Below are positions 1-5,671 of a stretch of 6,823 bases of DNA, piece after piece. The notes beneath the pieces were generated by a model. The model was not told where the DNA came from. It did not search any database and saw only the letters and a list, made by a program, of their open reading frames with translations. Position 1 is the first letter of the stretch, and each line of letters begins with the position of its first letter. The DNA is from a bacterium (lineage in GTDB: Bacteria; SZUA-182; SZUA-191), in assembly GCA_003230535.1 (NCBI GenBank), contig QIEW01000192.1, positions 1 through 6,823 on the forward strand. Reading direction: 5' to 3'. A program made the translations under genes and the position numbers.

Positions 1-237
1 GATCCACTCCACATGCTCTACAAATTGCATATTGGGGGTATGGAGCCTGAAATTGGTGAACAGCAGAAGCGACAGGGCAAACACCAGCAAGCTGATGACG
101 AAGGTCAATTTTCTGATTAATCCCGCCCGATTTTCATTTATACATAGAATAATTGCCGCGCCAAAGGTGGGCAGGAAGATGATAAGGCTTAAGATAGGAA
201 TGCCTATTTGCTGACTGTAGTGGATACTCTCCAACAT
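1..237 (-). CDS. nuoM: Second NuoM-like antiporter subunit, N-terminal part (truncated by window edge)
   Basis: This reading frame starts with ATG at 237 and stays open to the left edge, giving 79 residues; the rest lies outside the window. A Shine-Dalgarno-like GAGG sits about 9 nt before the ATG, and the gene follows the upstream nuoM by 43 bp, so the two are probably cotranscribed. The residues form two hydrophobic segments (about 13-33 and 43-62) followed by MQFVEHVEWI, the NuoM signature before the first conserved helix. Aligned without gaps to the first 79 residues of the neighbouring NuoM, I count 31 identities, so it is a diverged paralogue, not a recent copy. NuoM is a Mrp-antiporter-like proton channel of the complex I membrane arm. 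The call as NuoM rather than NuoL or NuoN rests on the QFVE-V-WI motif. The catalytic lysines and glutamates are off the edge and cannot be checked. Confidence 0.85.
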   Translation of the reverse strand, partial: MLESIHYSQQIGIPILSLIIFLPTFGAAIILCINENRAGLIRKLTFVISLLVFALSLLLFTNFRLHTPNMQFVEHVEWI

Positions 238-280
238 TAATTTGCCCTCAACGCACAGAAAATTCAATATACATTTAAAA

Positions 281-1873
281 TCAATACTTCAAGCTCGCCT
301 TCTCTACCAACAGTTCCGGTTGGGGTTTGGCGGTTAGATCAAGCGGACGCTGAGCTTGGGTTACTAAAGTTTTTACCGCCGGGCGGATGACCTTCAGCCA
401 CGGACTGGGATAGAGGCCGATCCAAAACATAAGGATCACAATCGGGATTAAGGTGGCCAATTCCCGGCTGTTAAGATCGGGAAGCTTTTCGTTTTCCGGG
501 TTATCCAGTTTCCCCAGCATTACCCGCTGATAGAGCCACAGCATATAGGCGGCCCCCAGCAGGATGCCCAATCCTATAAACCCCGCATAGACCATACTGA
601 CCTCAAACGCCCCCATCAGGATCAGAAACTCCCCCACAAAACCGTTTAATCCCGGCAGACCGACCGAAGAAAAGGTAACAATAGCATAAAATACTCCAAA
701 TACCGGTATTTGACGGTATAACCCGCCAAAATCGCCGATCATTCGGGTATGCCGGCGTTCATAGAGTAAGCCGACGATCAAAAACAGGGCGCCGGTAGAG
801 AGGCCGTGGTTGATCATCTGCAACACTCCTCCCTCCAGGCCCCGTTGATTGAACAAAAATATGCCCAGCATCACAAAGCCCATATGGCTCACGCTGGAGT
901 AGGCAATTAGACGTTTCATATCTACCTGGGACAGGGCCAGCTTCGCCCCATAGACAATACCCACAATGGCGGCAACGGCAATGTAAGGCGCCGCCTGGCG
1001 GGCAGTTTGGGGTAATATGGGAATTGCAATCCGCAGGAAGCCGTATGTCCCTACCTTGAGCAGTACTCCGGCGAGGATGACGCTTCCGGCAGTGGGGGCG
1101 TCGGTATGGGCATCCGGCAGCCAGGTATGGAAGGGAACCATGGGGACTTTGATGGCAAAGCCCAACGATAGGGCAATAAAGACCCAAAACTGTTCTGACT
1201 GAGCCATGGGAACCAGATACAACTTCAGTAAATTGAAGGTGTAAAGTTCTGCCAGCTTGTGCTGTATGGCGTATTGGTTATAATTAAAATAGATAAGCAA
1301 TATCCCGGGGATCATTACCAGGCTGCCGATCAAGGTATAGATGAAGAACTTTACCGACGAATATAACTTTCTTTCCCCACCCCAAATGGCAATGATGAAA
1401 TACATAGGAACCAGCATTACTTCCCAGAACACATAGAACAGGAACAGATCAAGGGAGACGAATACCCCGATTACGCTCGTCTCCAGAATTAGCATACAAA
1501 TCATAAATTCTTTGACCCGCTTGGTGATGGCGTCCCAGGTGGAAAGAATGGAAATGGCATCCAGCAGGCTGGTAAGCAAAATTAACAATAGACTTATCCC
1601 GTCTACCCCCAGATGGTAGCTGACACCTAAATTAGGTATCCAAGGCACTTTCTCCACAAACTGCATATAGTGGCCGTCAGTACGTAACAGAGTAATCAGG
1701 TATAACCCCAGCAGCAGGTCTACCACCGCTACGCTCAGAGCTATCATCCGGATGAGATCCTTACGCTCCTGGCGGATAAACATAATGATAATCGCCCCCG
1801 CTAAGGGGATGAAGGTTAGAAATGTTAAGGCGGGAAAACTAAGTTGTGATTGGTAACTAATAGAAGGTATCAT
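281..1873 (-). CDS. nuoM: NADH-quinone oxidoreductase subunit M (proton-pumping antiporter-like subunit)
   Basis: A 530-residue, very hydrophobic protein of the usual NuoM length. It forms one of the proton channels of the complex I membrane arm in the cytoplasmic membrane. The sequence shows PWIP-LG-SYHLGVDGISL near 77-95, FYVFWEVMLVPM near 146-157, AIKVPMVPFHTWLPDAH near 240-256, LLKVGTYGFLRI near 271-282, MKRLIAYSSVSHMGF near 319-333, and GLPGLNGFVGEF near 405-416. By position, E151, K242, K273 and E415 correspond to the essential E144, K234, K265 and E407 of E. coli NuoM, so it looks functional. It ends without the long lateral helix that marks NuoL, so it is M and not L. The ATG at 1873 is preceded by AGGA about 5 nt away. 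It follows nuoK after a 190-bp gap where nuoL would normally lie, and precedes a second nuoM. Confidence in the family is high. Confidence 0.97.
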   Translation of the reverse strand: MIPSISYQSQLSFPALTFLTFIPLAGAIIIMFIRQERKDLIRMIALSVAVVDLLLGLYLITLLRTDGHYMQFVEKVPWIPNLGVSYHLGVDGISLLLILLTSLLDAISILSTWDAITKRVKEFMICMLILETSVIGVFVSLDLFLFYVFWEVMLVPMYFIIAIWGGERKLYSSVKFFIYTLIGSLVMIPGILLIYFNYNQYAIQHKLAELYTFNLLKLYLVPMAQSEQFWVFIALSLGFAIKVPMVPFHTWLPDAHTDAPTAGSVILAGVLLKVGTYGFLRIAIPILPQTARQAAPYIAVAAIVGIVYGAKLALSQVDMKRLIAYSSVSHMGFVMLGIFLFNQRGLEGGVLQMINHGLSTGALFLIVGLLYERRHTRMIGDFGGLYRQIPVFGVFYAIVTFSSVGLPGLNGFVGEFLILMGAFEVSMVYAGFIGLGILLGAAYMLWLYQRVMLGKLDNPENEKLPDLNSRELATLIPIVILMFWIGLYPSPWLKVIRPAVKTLVTQAQRPLDLTAKPQPELLVEKASLKY

Positions 1874-1894
1874 GTGATCCTGTTAAAAATTTAG

Positions 1895-1909
1895 CGCACC
1901 TGCAGTGCG
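1895..1909. repeat. Small hairpin ahead of nuoM
   Basis: An inverted repeat with 5-bp arms CGCAC and GTGCG and a 5-nt CTGCA loop. It lies about 20 bp upstream of the nuoM start and would fold in the mRNA leader. It is short and could be chance. Confidence 0.3.
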
Positions 1910-1929
1910 GACTCTTTTTAGGTTAGGTG

Positions 1930-1953
1930 GTGGCAGGTTCTCAAACCTGCCAC
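1930..1953. repeat. Palindromic hairpin in nuoK-nuoM gap (copy A)
   Basis: Perfect 10-bp arms GTGGCAGGTT and AACCTGCCAC around the loop CTCA. The stem core and the loop match the hairpins in the nuoH-nuoJ gap and downstream of the sigma-54 regulator, which suggests a dispersed REP-like family. No T-run follows on the minus strand, so it is not a normal terminator for the operon. Confidence 0.8.
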
Positions 1954-1961
1954 TCATTCAG

Positions 1962-1987
1962 GCTGTCGGGTTTGAGAACCCGACAGC
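1962..1987. repeat. Palindromic hairpin in nuoK-nuoM gap (copy B)
   Basis: Perfect 11-bp arms GCTGTCGGGTT and AACCCGACAGC around the loop TGAG. TGAG is the reverse complement of the CTCA loop of the hairpin 9 bp away, so the two form a head-to-head pair, as REP elements often do. It sits between nuoK and nuoM on the transcribed strand. Confidence 0.8.
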
Positions 1988-2063
1988 ACATAAAAACTTA
2001 TCTGCTTGTTTTATTGGACATATAAACCAGGAAATTCCTATACGTTAAATTTATTTCTCTGGG

Positions 2064-2366
2064 TTACCAACGCATGACGTTCATCTCATCTACATTAATG
2101 GAACCCTTGTTTTGGTAGACGACCACAATTAAAGCCAGACCCAGGGCCGCCTCAGCCGCCGCTACGGTAATAACAAATATAGTAAATATCTGTCCCGTTA
2201 TGGAGGATAAATAATGGGAAAAAGCAATCAAATTAATGTTCACCGAATTCATAATCAATTCCACCGACATGAATACTACAATCACATTCCGGCGCACCAA
2301 CACACCCACAATACCGATGATAAATAAAACAGCGCTAAGGGACAAATACCAAGATAAGGGAACCAT
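2064..2366 (-). CDS. nuoK: NADH-quinone oxidoreductase subunit K
   Basis: A 100-residue protein with three hydrophobic helices, exactly the usual NuoK length. NuoK (mitochondrial ND4L homologue) is part of the proton path in the membrane arm next to NuoJ. The first helix region reads VPLSWYLSLSAVLFIIGIVGVLVRRN-style at residues 2-27, the second carries FMSVELIMNSVN (about 32-43) with the conserved channel glutamate, and the third carries VITVAAAEAALGLAL (about 65-79) with the second conserved glutamate. The tail NVDEMNVMRW resembles the usual 'VDE(I/M)N' ending. The ATG at 2366 has a strong AAGGAGA about 6 nt upstream. It is separated from nuoJ by a 294-bp gap holding a tandem duplication and from nuoM by 190 bp, although nuoJ and nuoK usually abut. 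All family residues I can recognise are intact. Confidence 0.97.
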   Translation of the reverse strand: MVPLSWYLSLSAVLFIIGIVGVLVRRNVIVVFMSVELIMNSVNINLIAFSHYLSSITGQIFTIFVITVAAAEAALGLALIVVVYQNKGSINVDEMNVMRW

Positions 2367-2380
2367 AACATTCTCCTTAC

Positions 2381-2618
2381 CCCGAATAATTCGGGATCAT
2401 AAACACGCTCGGAGTTGGTCGCTTCCACAGCGGGAGCTTCCGGTGATTTATATAAAAATTTTGTTTTTAACCGTTATTATATAAGCACTTGTATTCAAAC
2501 CCGAATAATTCGGGACTTATAATACGCTCCCGTTGGTCGCTTCCACAGCGGGAGTTTTCGGTAATTTGTATGAAAACTTTGTTTTTTGACCGTTATTATA
2601 TAAGTACTTGTATTAAAA
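2381..2618. repeat. Tandem direct duplication of a 119-bp unit between nuoJ and nuoK
   Basis: Two adjacent copies, 2381-2499 and 2500-2618, align end to end with scattered substitutions. Both begin with the 15-bp palindrome CCCGAATAATTCGGG, share GTTGGTCGCTTCCACAGCGG in the middle, and end with CGTTATTATATAAG-ACTTGTATT. In the second copy CTCCCG (2527-2532) can pair with CGGGAG (2549-2554); in the first copy the left arm is changed to CTCGGA, so that stem is weakened. The unit has no coding potential I can recognise. The copy nearer nuoK ends 15 bp before its start codon, so the repeat forms its leader. Confidence 0.85.
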
Positions 2619-2660
2619 TAACATCATTAATGCTTACCGTGAATTTATGAATAATCCTGG

Positions 2661-3221
2661 TTACGAAGAGTCCTTGATAACTGATGATTTTTTAATAATC
2701 GACGTCGGTTGTTTACCTAAGAAAATGGCAGCCACAATCGCCACCAGAATAATTATGGAGGCAAATTCAAATGCAAATATAAAATCAGTGAATAAAGACT
2801 GGCCGATAATTTGTATATTCCCTCCGGCTTCAGCCGTTCGGGCAATCAATTTTTCCGGACTTTCAATAAATTCACTCCTTGGAATTATGAACAGAATAAT
2901 TTCGATTACCAGGATAATTCCAATTCCGATTACGAATTTGGATTGGTGATGAAACCGCCGCTGTCGATTAGCTTCCTTTATGTCTATCAACATTAAGGCG
3001 AAGATGATCAAGATCATTATCGACCCTACATATATGAGGATCTGGGTGGCCGCTAAGAACTCCGCCCGCAACAGGATAAATAAACACCCCACAGAAAACA
3101 GGGTGACTACCAGGCTGAAAGCGGAATGGACAACATTCTTAACGCTAACAACCATTACGGCGCTCGCGACCGCGATCGCCGCTAAAATTAAAAAGGCCAC
3201 CTTAACCAACTCCGCCTCCAC
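2661..3221 (-). CDS. nuoJ: NADH-quinone oxidoreductase subunit J
   Basis: Up to 186 residues, within the usual NuoJ range (ND6 homologue), with five predicted hydrophobic segments. It contains KNVVHSAFSLVV, LLRAEFLAATQILIYVGSIMILIIFALMLI (about 50-80), the helix-3 signature with the conserved tyrosine and flexible glycine linked to conformational coupling, and a final helix at about 150-170. The start is uncertain. The longest frame begins with GTG at 3221 but has no ribosome site before it, and the sequence there is the arm of an inverted repeat. TTG at 3209 (5 nt after GGAGG at 3215-3219) or GTG at 3200 are better placed and would give 182 or 179 residues. It lies 274 bp after nuoH, where nuoI would usually sit, and 294 bp before nuoK. 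The family is certain; only the first few residues are in doubt. Confidence 0.95.
   Translation of the reverse strand: MEAELVKVAFLILAAIAVASAVMVVSVKNVVHSAFSLVVTLFSVGCLFILLRAEFLAATQILIYVGSIMILIIFALMLIDIKEANRQRRFHHQSKFVIGIGIILVIEIILFIIPRSEFIESPEKLIARTAEAGGNIQIIGQSLFTDFIFAFEFASIIILVAIVAAIFLGKQPTSIIKKSSVIKDSS
3209..3219 (-). promoter_or_regulatory. Ribosome binding site that may reset the nuoJ start
   Basis: On the minus strand GGAGG (3215-3219) followed by CGGAG lies inside the longest nuoJ frame, 5 nt before a TTG codon and 14 nt before a GTG codon. The GTG at 3221 has no such signal, so translation probably begins downstream of it. This is inference from spacing only. Confidence 0.45.
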
Positions 3222-3254
3222 TTATACTAAGTTGCCATCAAACATGAAAGATTT

Positions 3255-3278
3255 GCGTCAGGAGGTAACTCCTGACGC
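3255..3278. repeat. Palindromic hairpin (loop GTAA)
   Basis: Perfect 10-bp arms GCGTCAGGAG and CTCCTGACGC around GTAA. It is the outer left hairpin of the nested element between nuoH and nuoJ and shares the GTCAGG stem core with the others. Confidence 0.8.
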
Positions 3279-3281
3279 CAC

Positions 3282-3310
3282 CATAACCTACTCACTCATA
3301 ACCTACTCAC
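3282..3310 (+). repeat. 14-bp direct repeat, two copies
   Basis: CATAACCTACTCAC occurs at 3282-3295 and again at 3297-3310, one base apart (15-bp period). It lies inside the nested element between its first and second hairpins. Slippage or an old insertion scar could explain it. Confidence 0.8.
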
Positions 3311-3325
3311 CATATAAATATAGCT

Positions 3326-3399
3326 TTTTTGTGCAGTCAGGTCCTCAGACCTGACTGGCGGTTTTAGGAGGTGTCAGATTTTCTGAATCTGACACCACA
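3326..3399 (+). repeat. 74-bp two-hairpin repeat, copy 1
   Basis: This block recurs at 5684-5756 with one 1-nt indel and two loop substitutions. It holds two perfect hairpins: 3334-3357 with arms CAGTCAGGTC and GACCTGACTG around CTCA, and 3370-3396 with arms GGTGTCAGATT and AATCTGACACC around TTCTG. They are joined by a GGCGGTTTTAGGA linker. The near identity of two copies 2.3 kb apart marks a dispersed, recently mobile or conserved element. The T-run precedes the hairpins on the plus strand, so on the operon strand it is not a canonical terminator. Confidence 0.9.
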
Positions 3400-3414
3400 A
3401 AATGCTATAAGGTG

Positions 3415-3438
3415 CTGTCAGGTGTTACCACCTGACAG
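3415..3438. repeat. Palindromic hairpin (loop TTAC)
   Basis: Perfect 10-bp arms CTGTCAGGTG and CACCTGACAG around TTAC, the reverse complement of the GTAA loop at 3265-3268. It is the outer right hairpin of the nested element, 57 bp downstream of the nuoH stop on the minus strand. Confidence 0.8.
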
Positions 3439-3495
3439 TTAACCATCTGATGGCAACTTTGTATTATAGTGCAGCATATAATAAACATCAGTTAC

Positions 3496-4566
3496 CTAAC
3501 TGGGGGATCTGGCCAGGGTTTGCGTCTTGTCATAGACCCACAACCAAGCCAACCCGCTCCCAATACTAAGCGCTAAAAACGTCCAGGCATTCATCCCCCA
3601 TAACATATATAAAGCAGTAAGCATAAGATTTATCAGAGATAATGGGAGCAGTATCTTCCAACACAGATAGATAAGCTGGTCATAGCGGACCCTGGGCAGG
3701 GTGCCCCTAAGCCAAATGTAAAGAAACATCAGCGCTAAAACCTTAATTGAAAACCAAAAGATGGAAGGGATCACCGATAAAAAATTAAAAAACGGCCAAG
3801 ATACAAACGGACGTTGCCAGCCGCCCAGGAACAACACCGTCGCAACAATGGCAACCATAAACATGTTGGCATACTCGGCCATAAAGAATAGTCCGAACCT
3901 AATCCCGCTATACTCGGTATGAAATCCACAGACCAGAGACCCCTCGTCCTCCAGCATATCAAAGGGAATTCTCTGGGTTTCCGCCACTCCGCACAGCAAA
4001 TAGATTACAAAAGCCAGCGGTTGTAAAAGAACAAACCAGCCATACTGGGCTTGAGCTTCTACGATCTTTACCATACTCAACGAGCGGGAAAATATAATTA
4101 CGCCCGTCATCGCCATTATCATGGGCACCTCAAAACTAATCATTAGCGCCAGGGCTCTCAAGCTGCCCAGGAAGGAATATTTACTCCGCGAAGACCAGCC
4201 GCCCATAATCGTGCCCAAAAACCCTACCGACCCCATCGCCATTATAAACAACAAACCGATATTTATATCAGTTATGTAAAAGGCCTGGGCAAAGGGAACT
4301 ACGGCAAAGGGAACCAAAGCAAAAGCCATGGACACAACCGGCGCCGTCCGATACATCCATTTATCCGCTTGTTCCGGCATAATGCACTCTTTGGAGAGGA
4401 GCTTTACCGCATCGGCAAGAGGCTGTAAAACTCCGCCCCAACCCACCCGGTTCGGGCCCATCCTGAACTGCATAAAAGCTAATATTCTCCTCTCAGCCAA
4501 TGTAATATAGGCAATGGCCAACATGAGGATACCGACCACCACCCCAACTTTCATCAACAAAGACAT
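3496..4566 (-). CDS. nuoH: NADH-quinone oxidoreductase subunit H
   Basis: A 356-residue polytopic membrane protein, slightly longer than the common 320-350. NuoH (ND1 homologue) anchors the peripheral arm and forms much of the quinone-binding chamber. It shows AERRILAFMQFRMGPNRVGWGGVLQPLAD (about 24-52), GGWSSRSKYSFLGSLRA (122-138), the cytoplasmic loop GVAETQRIPFDMLEDEGSLV (193-212) followed by HTEYSG (216-221), and RGTLPRVRYDQLIYLCWK (287-304). The loop departs from the usual AETNRAPFDLPEAESELV: N is Q, the LPE proline is replaced, and EAESE reads EDEGS, though the acidic residues are kept. The ATG at 4566 follows AAGGAGAT by about 9 nt. It starts only 22 bp after the nuoA stop, so nuoB, C and D are not between them, and the next gene is nuoJ with no nuoI. 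The loop changes may reflect a different partner or quinone. Confidence 0.97.
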   Translation of the reverse strand: MSLLMKVGVVVGILMLAIAYITLAERRILAFMQFRMGPNRVGWGGVLQPLADAVKLLSKECIMPEQADKWMYRTAPVVSMAFALVPFAVVPFAQAFYITDINIGLLFIMAMGSVGFLGTIMGGWSSRSKYSFLGSLRALALMISFEVPMIMAMTGVIIFSRSLSMVKIVEAQAQYGWFVLLQPLAFVIYLLCGVAETQRIPFDMLEDEGSLVCGFHTEYSGIRFGLFFMAEYANMFMVAIVATVLFLGGWQRPFVSWPFFNFLSVIPSIFWFSIKVLALMFLYIWLRGTLPRVRYDQLIYLCWKILLPLSLINLMLTALYMLWGMNAWTFLALSIGSGLAWLWVYDKTQTLARSPS

Positions 4567-4588
4567 AGCTGTTATATCTCCTTTTTTA

Positions 4589-4951
4589 TTAGCCGGCTCG
4601 CCAATCCAAGGCGCCCTTCAGCCAAGCATATATCAGACCCAAAAAGAGAATGAAGGCAAAAAAAGTTATCTCAATAAAAGCAAACAACATCATGTTTTGG
4701 TAAACCGCAGCCCAGGTAAAGAAGAATAAAACCTCCACTTCAAACAATAAAAACAGGAGACCGTAGATATAATAAGGGATAGCATTTGGGCTTAAGGTGT
4801 CTCCTTCCGGCTCAATGCCGCATTCATACGGGCTGAGTTTCTCCGGATCCGGCCTGTCCGGACGAACCAGTTTGCCAATTAGTTGCGAGGAGACGCCGAT
4901 CAGCAGCCCAATTGCTAATAAAAGAACTACAGGCACATAATCGGCCAGCAT
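4589..4951 (-). CDS. nuoA: NADH-quinone oxidoreductase subunit A
   Basis: Starting at ATG 4951 this is 120 residues, the usual NuoA size, with three hydrophobic helices. NuoA (ND3 homologue) contributes the flexible loop at the junction of membrane and peripheral arms. The loop signature LSPYECGIEPEGD (about 39-51) is intact. The second-helix motif is altered: the family's RFY...LF.IFD(V/I)E...LYPWA appears as IPYYIYGLLFLLFEVEVLFFFTWA, with D to E and YPW to FTW. An in-frame TTG at 4993 would add 14 residues, but the ATG has a strong GGAGGAG (4955-4961), while the TTG lies inside a 26-bp palindrome, so I prefer the ATG. It heads the nuo run, overlaps nothing, and is 22 bp before nuoH. Confidence 0.93.
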   Translation of the reverse strand: MLADYVPVVLLLAIGLLIGVSSQLIGKLVRPDRPDPEKLSPYECGIEPEGDTLSPNAIPYYIYGLLFLLFEVEVLFFFTWAAVYQNMMLFAFIEITFFAFILFLGLIYAWLKGALDWRAG

Positions 4952-4964
4952 AATCTCCTCCCCC
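4952..4964 (-). promoter_or_regulatory. Strong ribosome binding site for nuoA
   Basis: On the minus strand a purine run, GGGGGAGGAGATT, directly precedes the ATG at 4951. GGAGG ends 5 nt before the start. This decides in favour of the shorter, 120-residue NuoA. Confidence 0.75.
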
Positions 4965-4975
4965 AGAGACGGGAT

Positions 4976-5001
4976 ATTAGTGGTTGATATCAACCACTAA
5001 T
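4976..5001. promoter_or_regulatory. Perfect 26-bp palindrome upstream of nuoA, candidate operator
   Basis: Left arm ATTAGTGGTTGAT and right arm ATCAACCACTAAT are exact reverse complements with no spacer, centred 37 bp upstream of the nuoA ATG. A spacer-free palindrome suits a dimeric DNA-binding protein better than an RNA hairpin, since the tightest loop would strain. It could also act as an RNA structure in the leader. There is no T-run on the minus strand after it, so it is not an obvious terminator of the Fis-like gene. The binding protein is unknown. Confidence 0.6.
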
Positions 5002-5088
5002 GATGCGAGTCTGCATCCCAACAAAAAATTCTGGACTAATGATAATTGGTTAATTTCTGCCACTATGGCTATATTTGCTCAGTTTAAG

Positions 5089-5289
5089 TCAACATTCAAT
5101 ATTATATTTTCTTAACATCGATCTGAACCTTGAGCGGGTAATCCCCAACATCTGCGCAGCCCTTGTTTTGTTGTGCTGGCTATTTTCCAAGGCTTGGAGC
5201 AACAAATCTTTTTCCAGCTTATCCAGAGAAAATCCGGTGCTGGGAATAAGCATAAAATATTGAGGATTGTCATCGACATTCATAACCAT
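5089..5289 (-). CDS. Stand-alone Fis-type helix-turn-helix mini-protein (possible remnant)
   Basis: A 66-residue frame (or 64 from the second ATG at 5283) consisting almost only of a Fis-family DNA-binding domain: FSLDKLEKDLLLQALE (about 20-35) and NKTRAAQMLGITRSRFRSML (about 40-59), ending IEC. Over its last 52 residues it matches the C-terminus of the neighbouring sigma-54 regulator without gaps at 26 positions, including IP--G-SLD-LE-D and AAQ--G--RS-FR. It has no AAA+ domain, and an in-frame stop lies within about 30 bp upstream, so nothing longer is encoded. No Shine-Dalgarno sequence is visible before either ATG, and the upstream DNA is very AT-rich. It may be a real small regulator, perhaps competing for the same sites, or the tail of a decayed paralogous activator. 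It lies 138 bp before nuoA on the same strand. Confidence 0.6.
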   Translation of the reverse strand: MVMNVDDNPQYFMLIPSTGFSLDKLEKDLLLQALENSQHNKTRAAQMLGITRSRFRSMLRKYNIEC

Positions 5290-5671
5290 AAAATCAGCTA
5301 GTTTAGTAAAAAATAATTAATAATTTAAACAACTTATAGTCAGTAGAATGTAATAATTAAGATAAGTAGATATGCAAATTTAATGCCACAAAAGCAATTA
5401 ACTGATCTTATTGATATATTTACAACACAGATTTTTTGCTTTTAGAGAAGTATCCAGGGGAAACCAAGGTGTGCTACAACATATATTATGTTTATCAACA
5501 AGATAAGGTAATGCCTGCAAGATTGAAATAATTGGCTGATTTGAACCGCAGTGGCTTAATTTAGCCAAATTCGTTTGGCAAGGATGAGATTGAAAGGTGG
5601 AGAGAGGGGCGATCAGACCATCGCAGGCCTTTGCCTGCTCTGAGTTATTAGGGACTTAGAACATTTTAAAG
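5290..5671. other. Gene-free AT-rich intergenic stretch
   Basis: I see no coding frame worth calling on either strand here. The right half holds an inverted repeat TGGCT-AGCCA at 5552-5567 and a 6-bp hairpin GCAGGC-CTTT-GCCTGC at 5623-5638, partly extended by TCAGA (5613-5617) and TCTGA (5639-5643). The part nearest the Fis-like frame (5300-5420) is strongly AT-rich and would be the place for its promoter; TTGTTT and TTACTA lie 17 bp apart on the minus strand, a weak match only. Confidence 0.5.

Larger units (their letters stand above)
3224..3464. mobile_element. MITE-like nested inverted-repeat element in nuoH-nuoJ gap
   Basis: The whole gap is framed by inverted arms at 3224-3240 and 3448-3464 that pair at 16 of 17 positions (core AAGTTGCCATCA against TGATGGCAACTT). 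Between them are four small perfect hairpins. The outermost two (3255-3278, loop GTAA; 3415-3438, loop TTAC) are in opposite orientation, so the element is symmetric at two levels. It is about 241 bp, has no coding content, and resembles a miniature inverted-repeat element or a compound REP cluster. No clear target-site duplication was seen. It occupies the place where nuoI is usually found, and its left arm ends 3 bp from the longest nuoJ frame. Confidence 0.55.

Noticed and set aside
759-1187. A 142-codon open frame inside nuoM on the same strand
   Set aside because: It is an out-of-frame shadow of nuoM, rich in cysteine, proline and arginine, with no recognisable family.
1874-2063. Possible nuoL remnant between nuoK and nuoM
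   Set aside because: The 190 bp hold hairpins and AT-rich sequence; I found no NuoL-like residues in the minus-strand frames.
2476-2600. TATAAT boxes in the 119-bp repeats as nuoK promoters
   Set aside because: No acceptable -35 hexamer lies 16-18 bp upstream in either copy, so I mention them only as a possibility and do not list them as promoters.
2647-3354. Several plus-strand open frames opposite nuoJ and the adjacent gap
   Set aside because: They are antisense shadows of nuoJ and of the repeat region, with low-complexity isoleucine- and threonine-rich translations and no ribosome site.
3326-3438. Hairpins after nuoH as an intrinsic terminator
   Set aside because: On the operon strand the stems are followed by A-rich, not T-rich, sequence, and the same hairpins occur in several gaps.
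3255-3438. CRISPR array in the nuoH-nuoJ gap
   Set aside because: The hairpins vary in stem sequence and spacing, there are no regular spacers, and no cas genes are present.
5041-5088. Possible sigma-54 promoter upstream of nuoA (GTGGCAG on the minus strand)
   Set aside because: At the right distance the -12 element reads CC rather than GC and the surrounding bases do not fit TTGCA.
5552-5567. Possible sigma-54 promoter (TTGGC with a downstream GC on the minus strand)
   Set aside because: The GG and GC elements are 9 rather than 10 nt apart, and the match arises from a TGGCT-AGCCA inverted repeat; no known gene starts just downstream.
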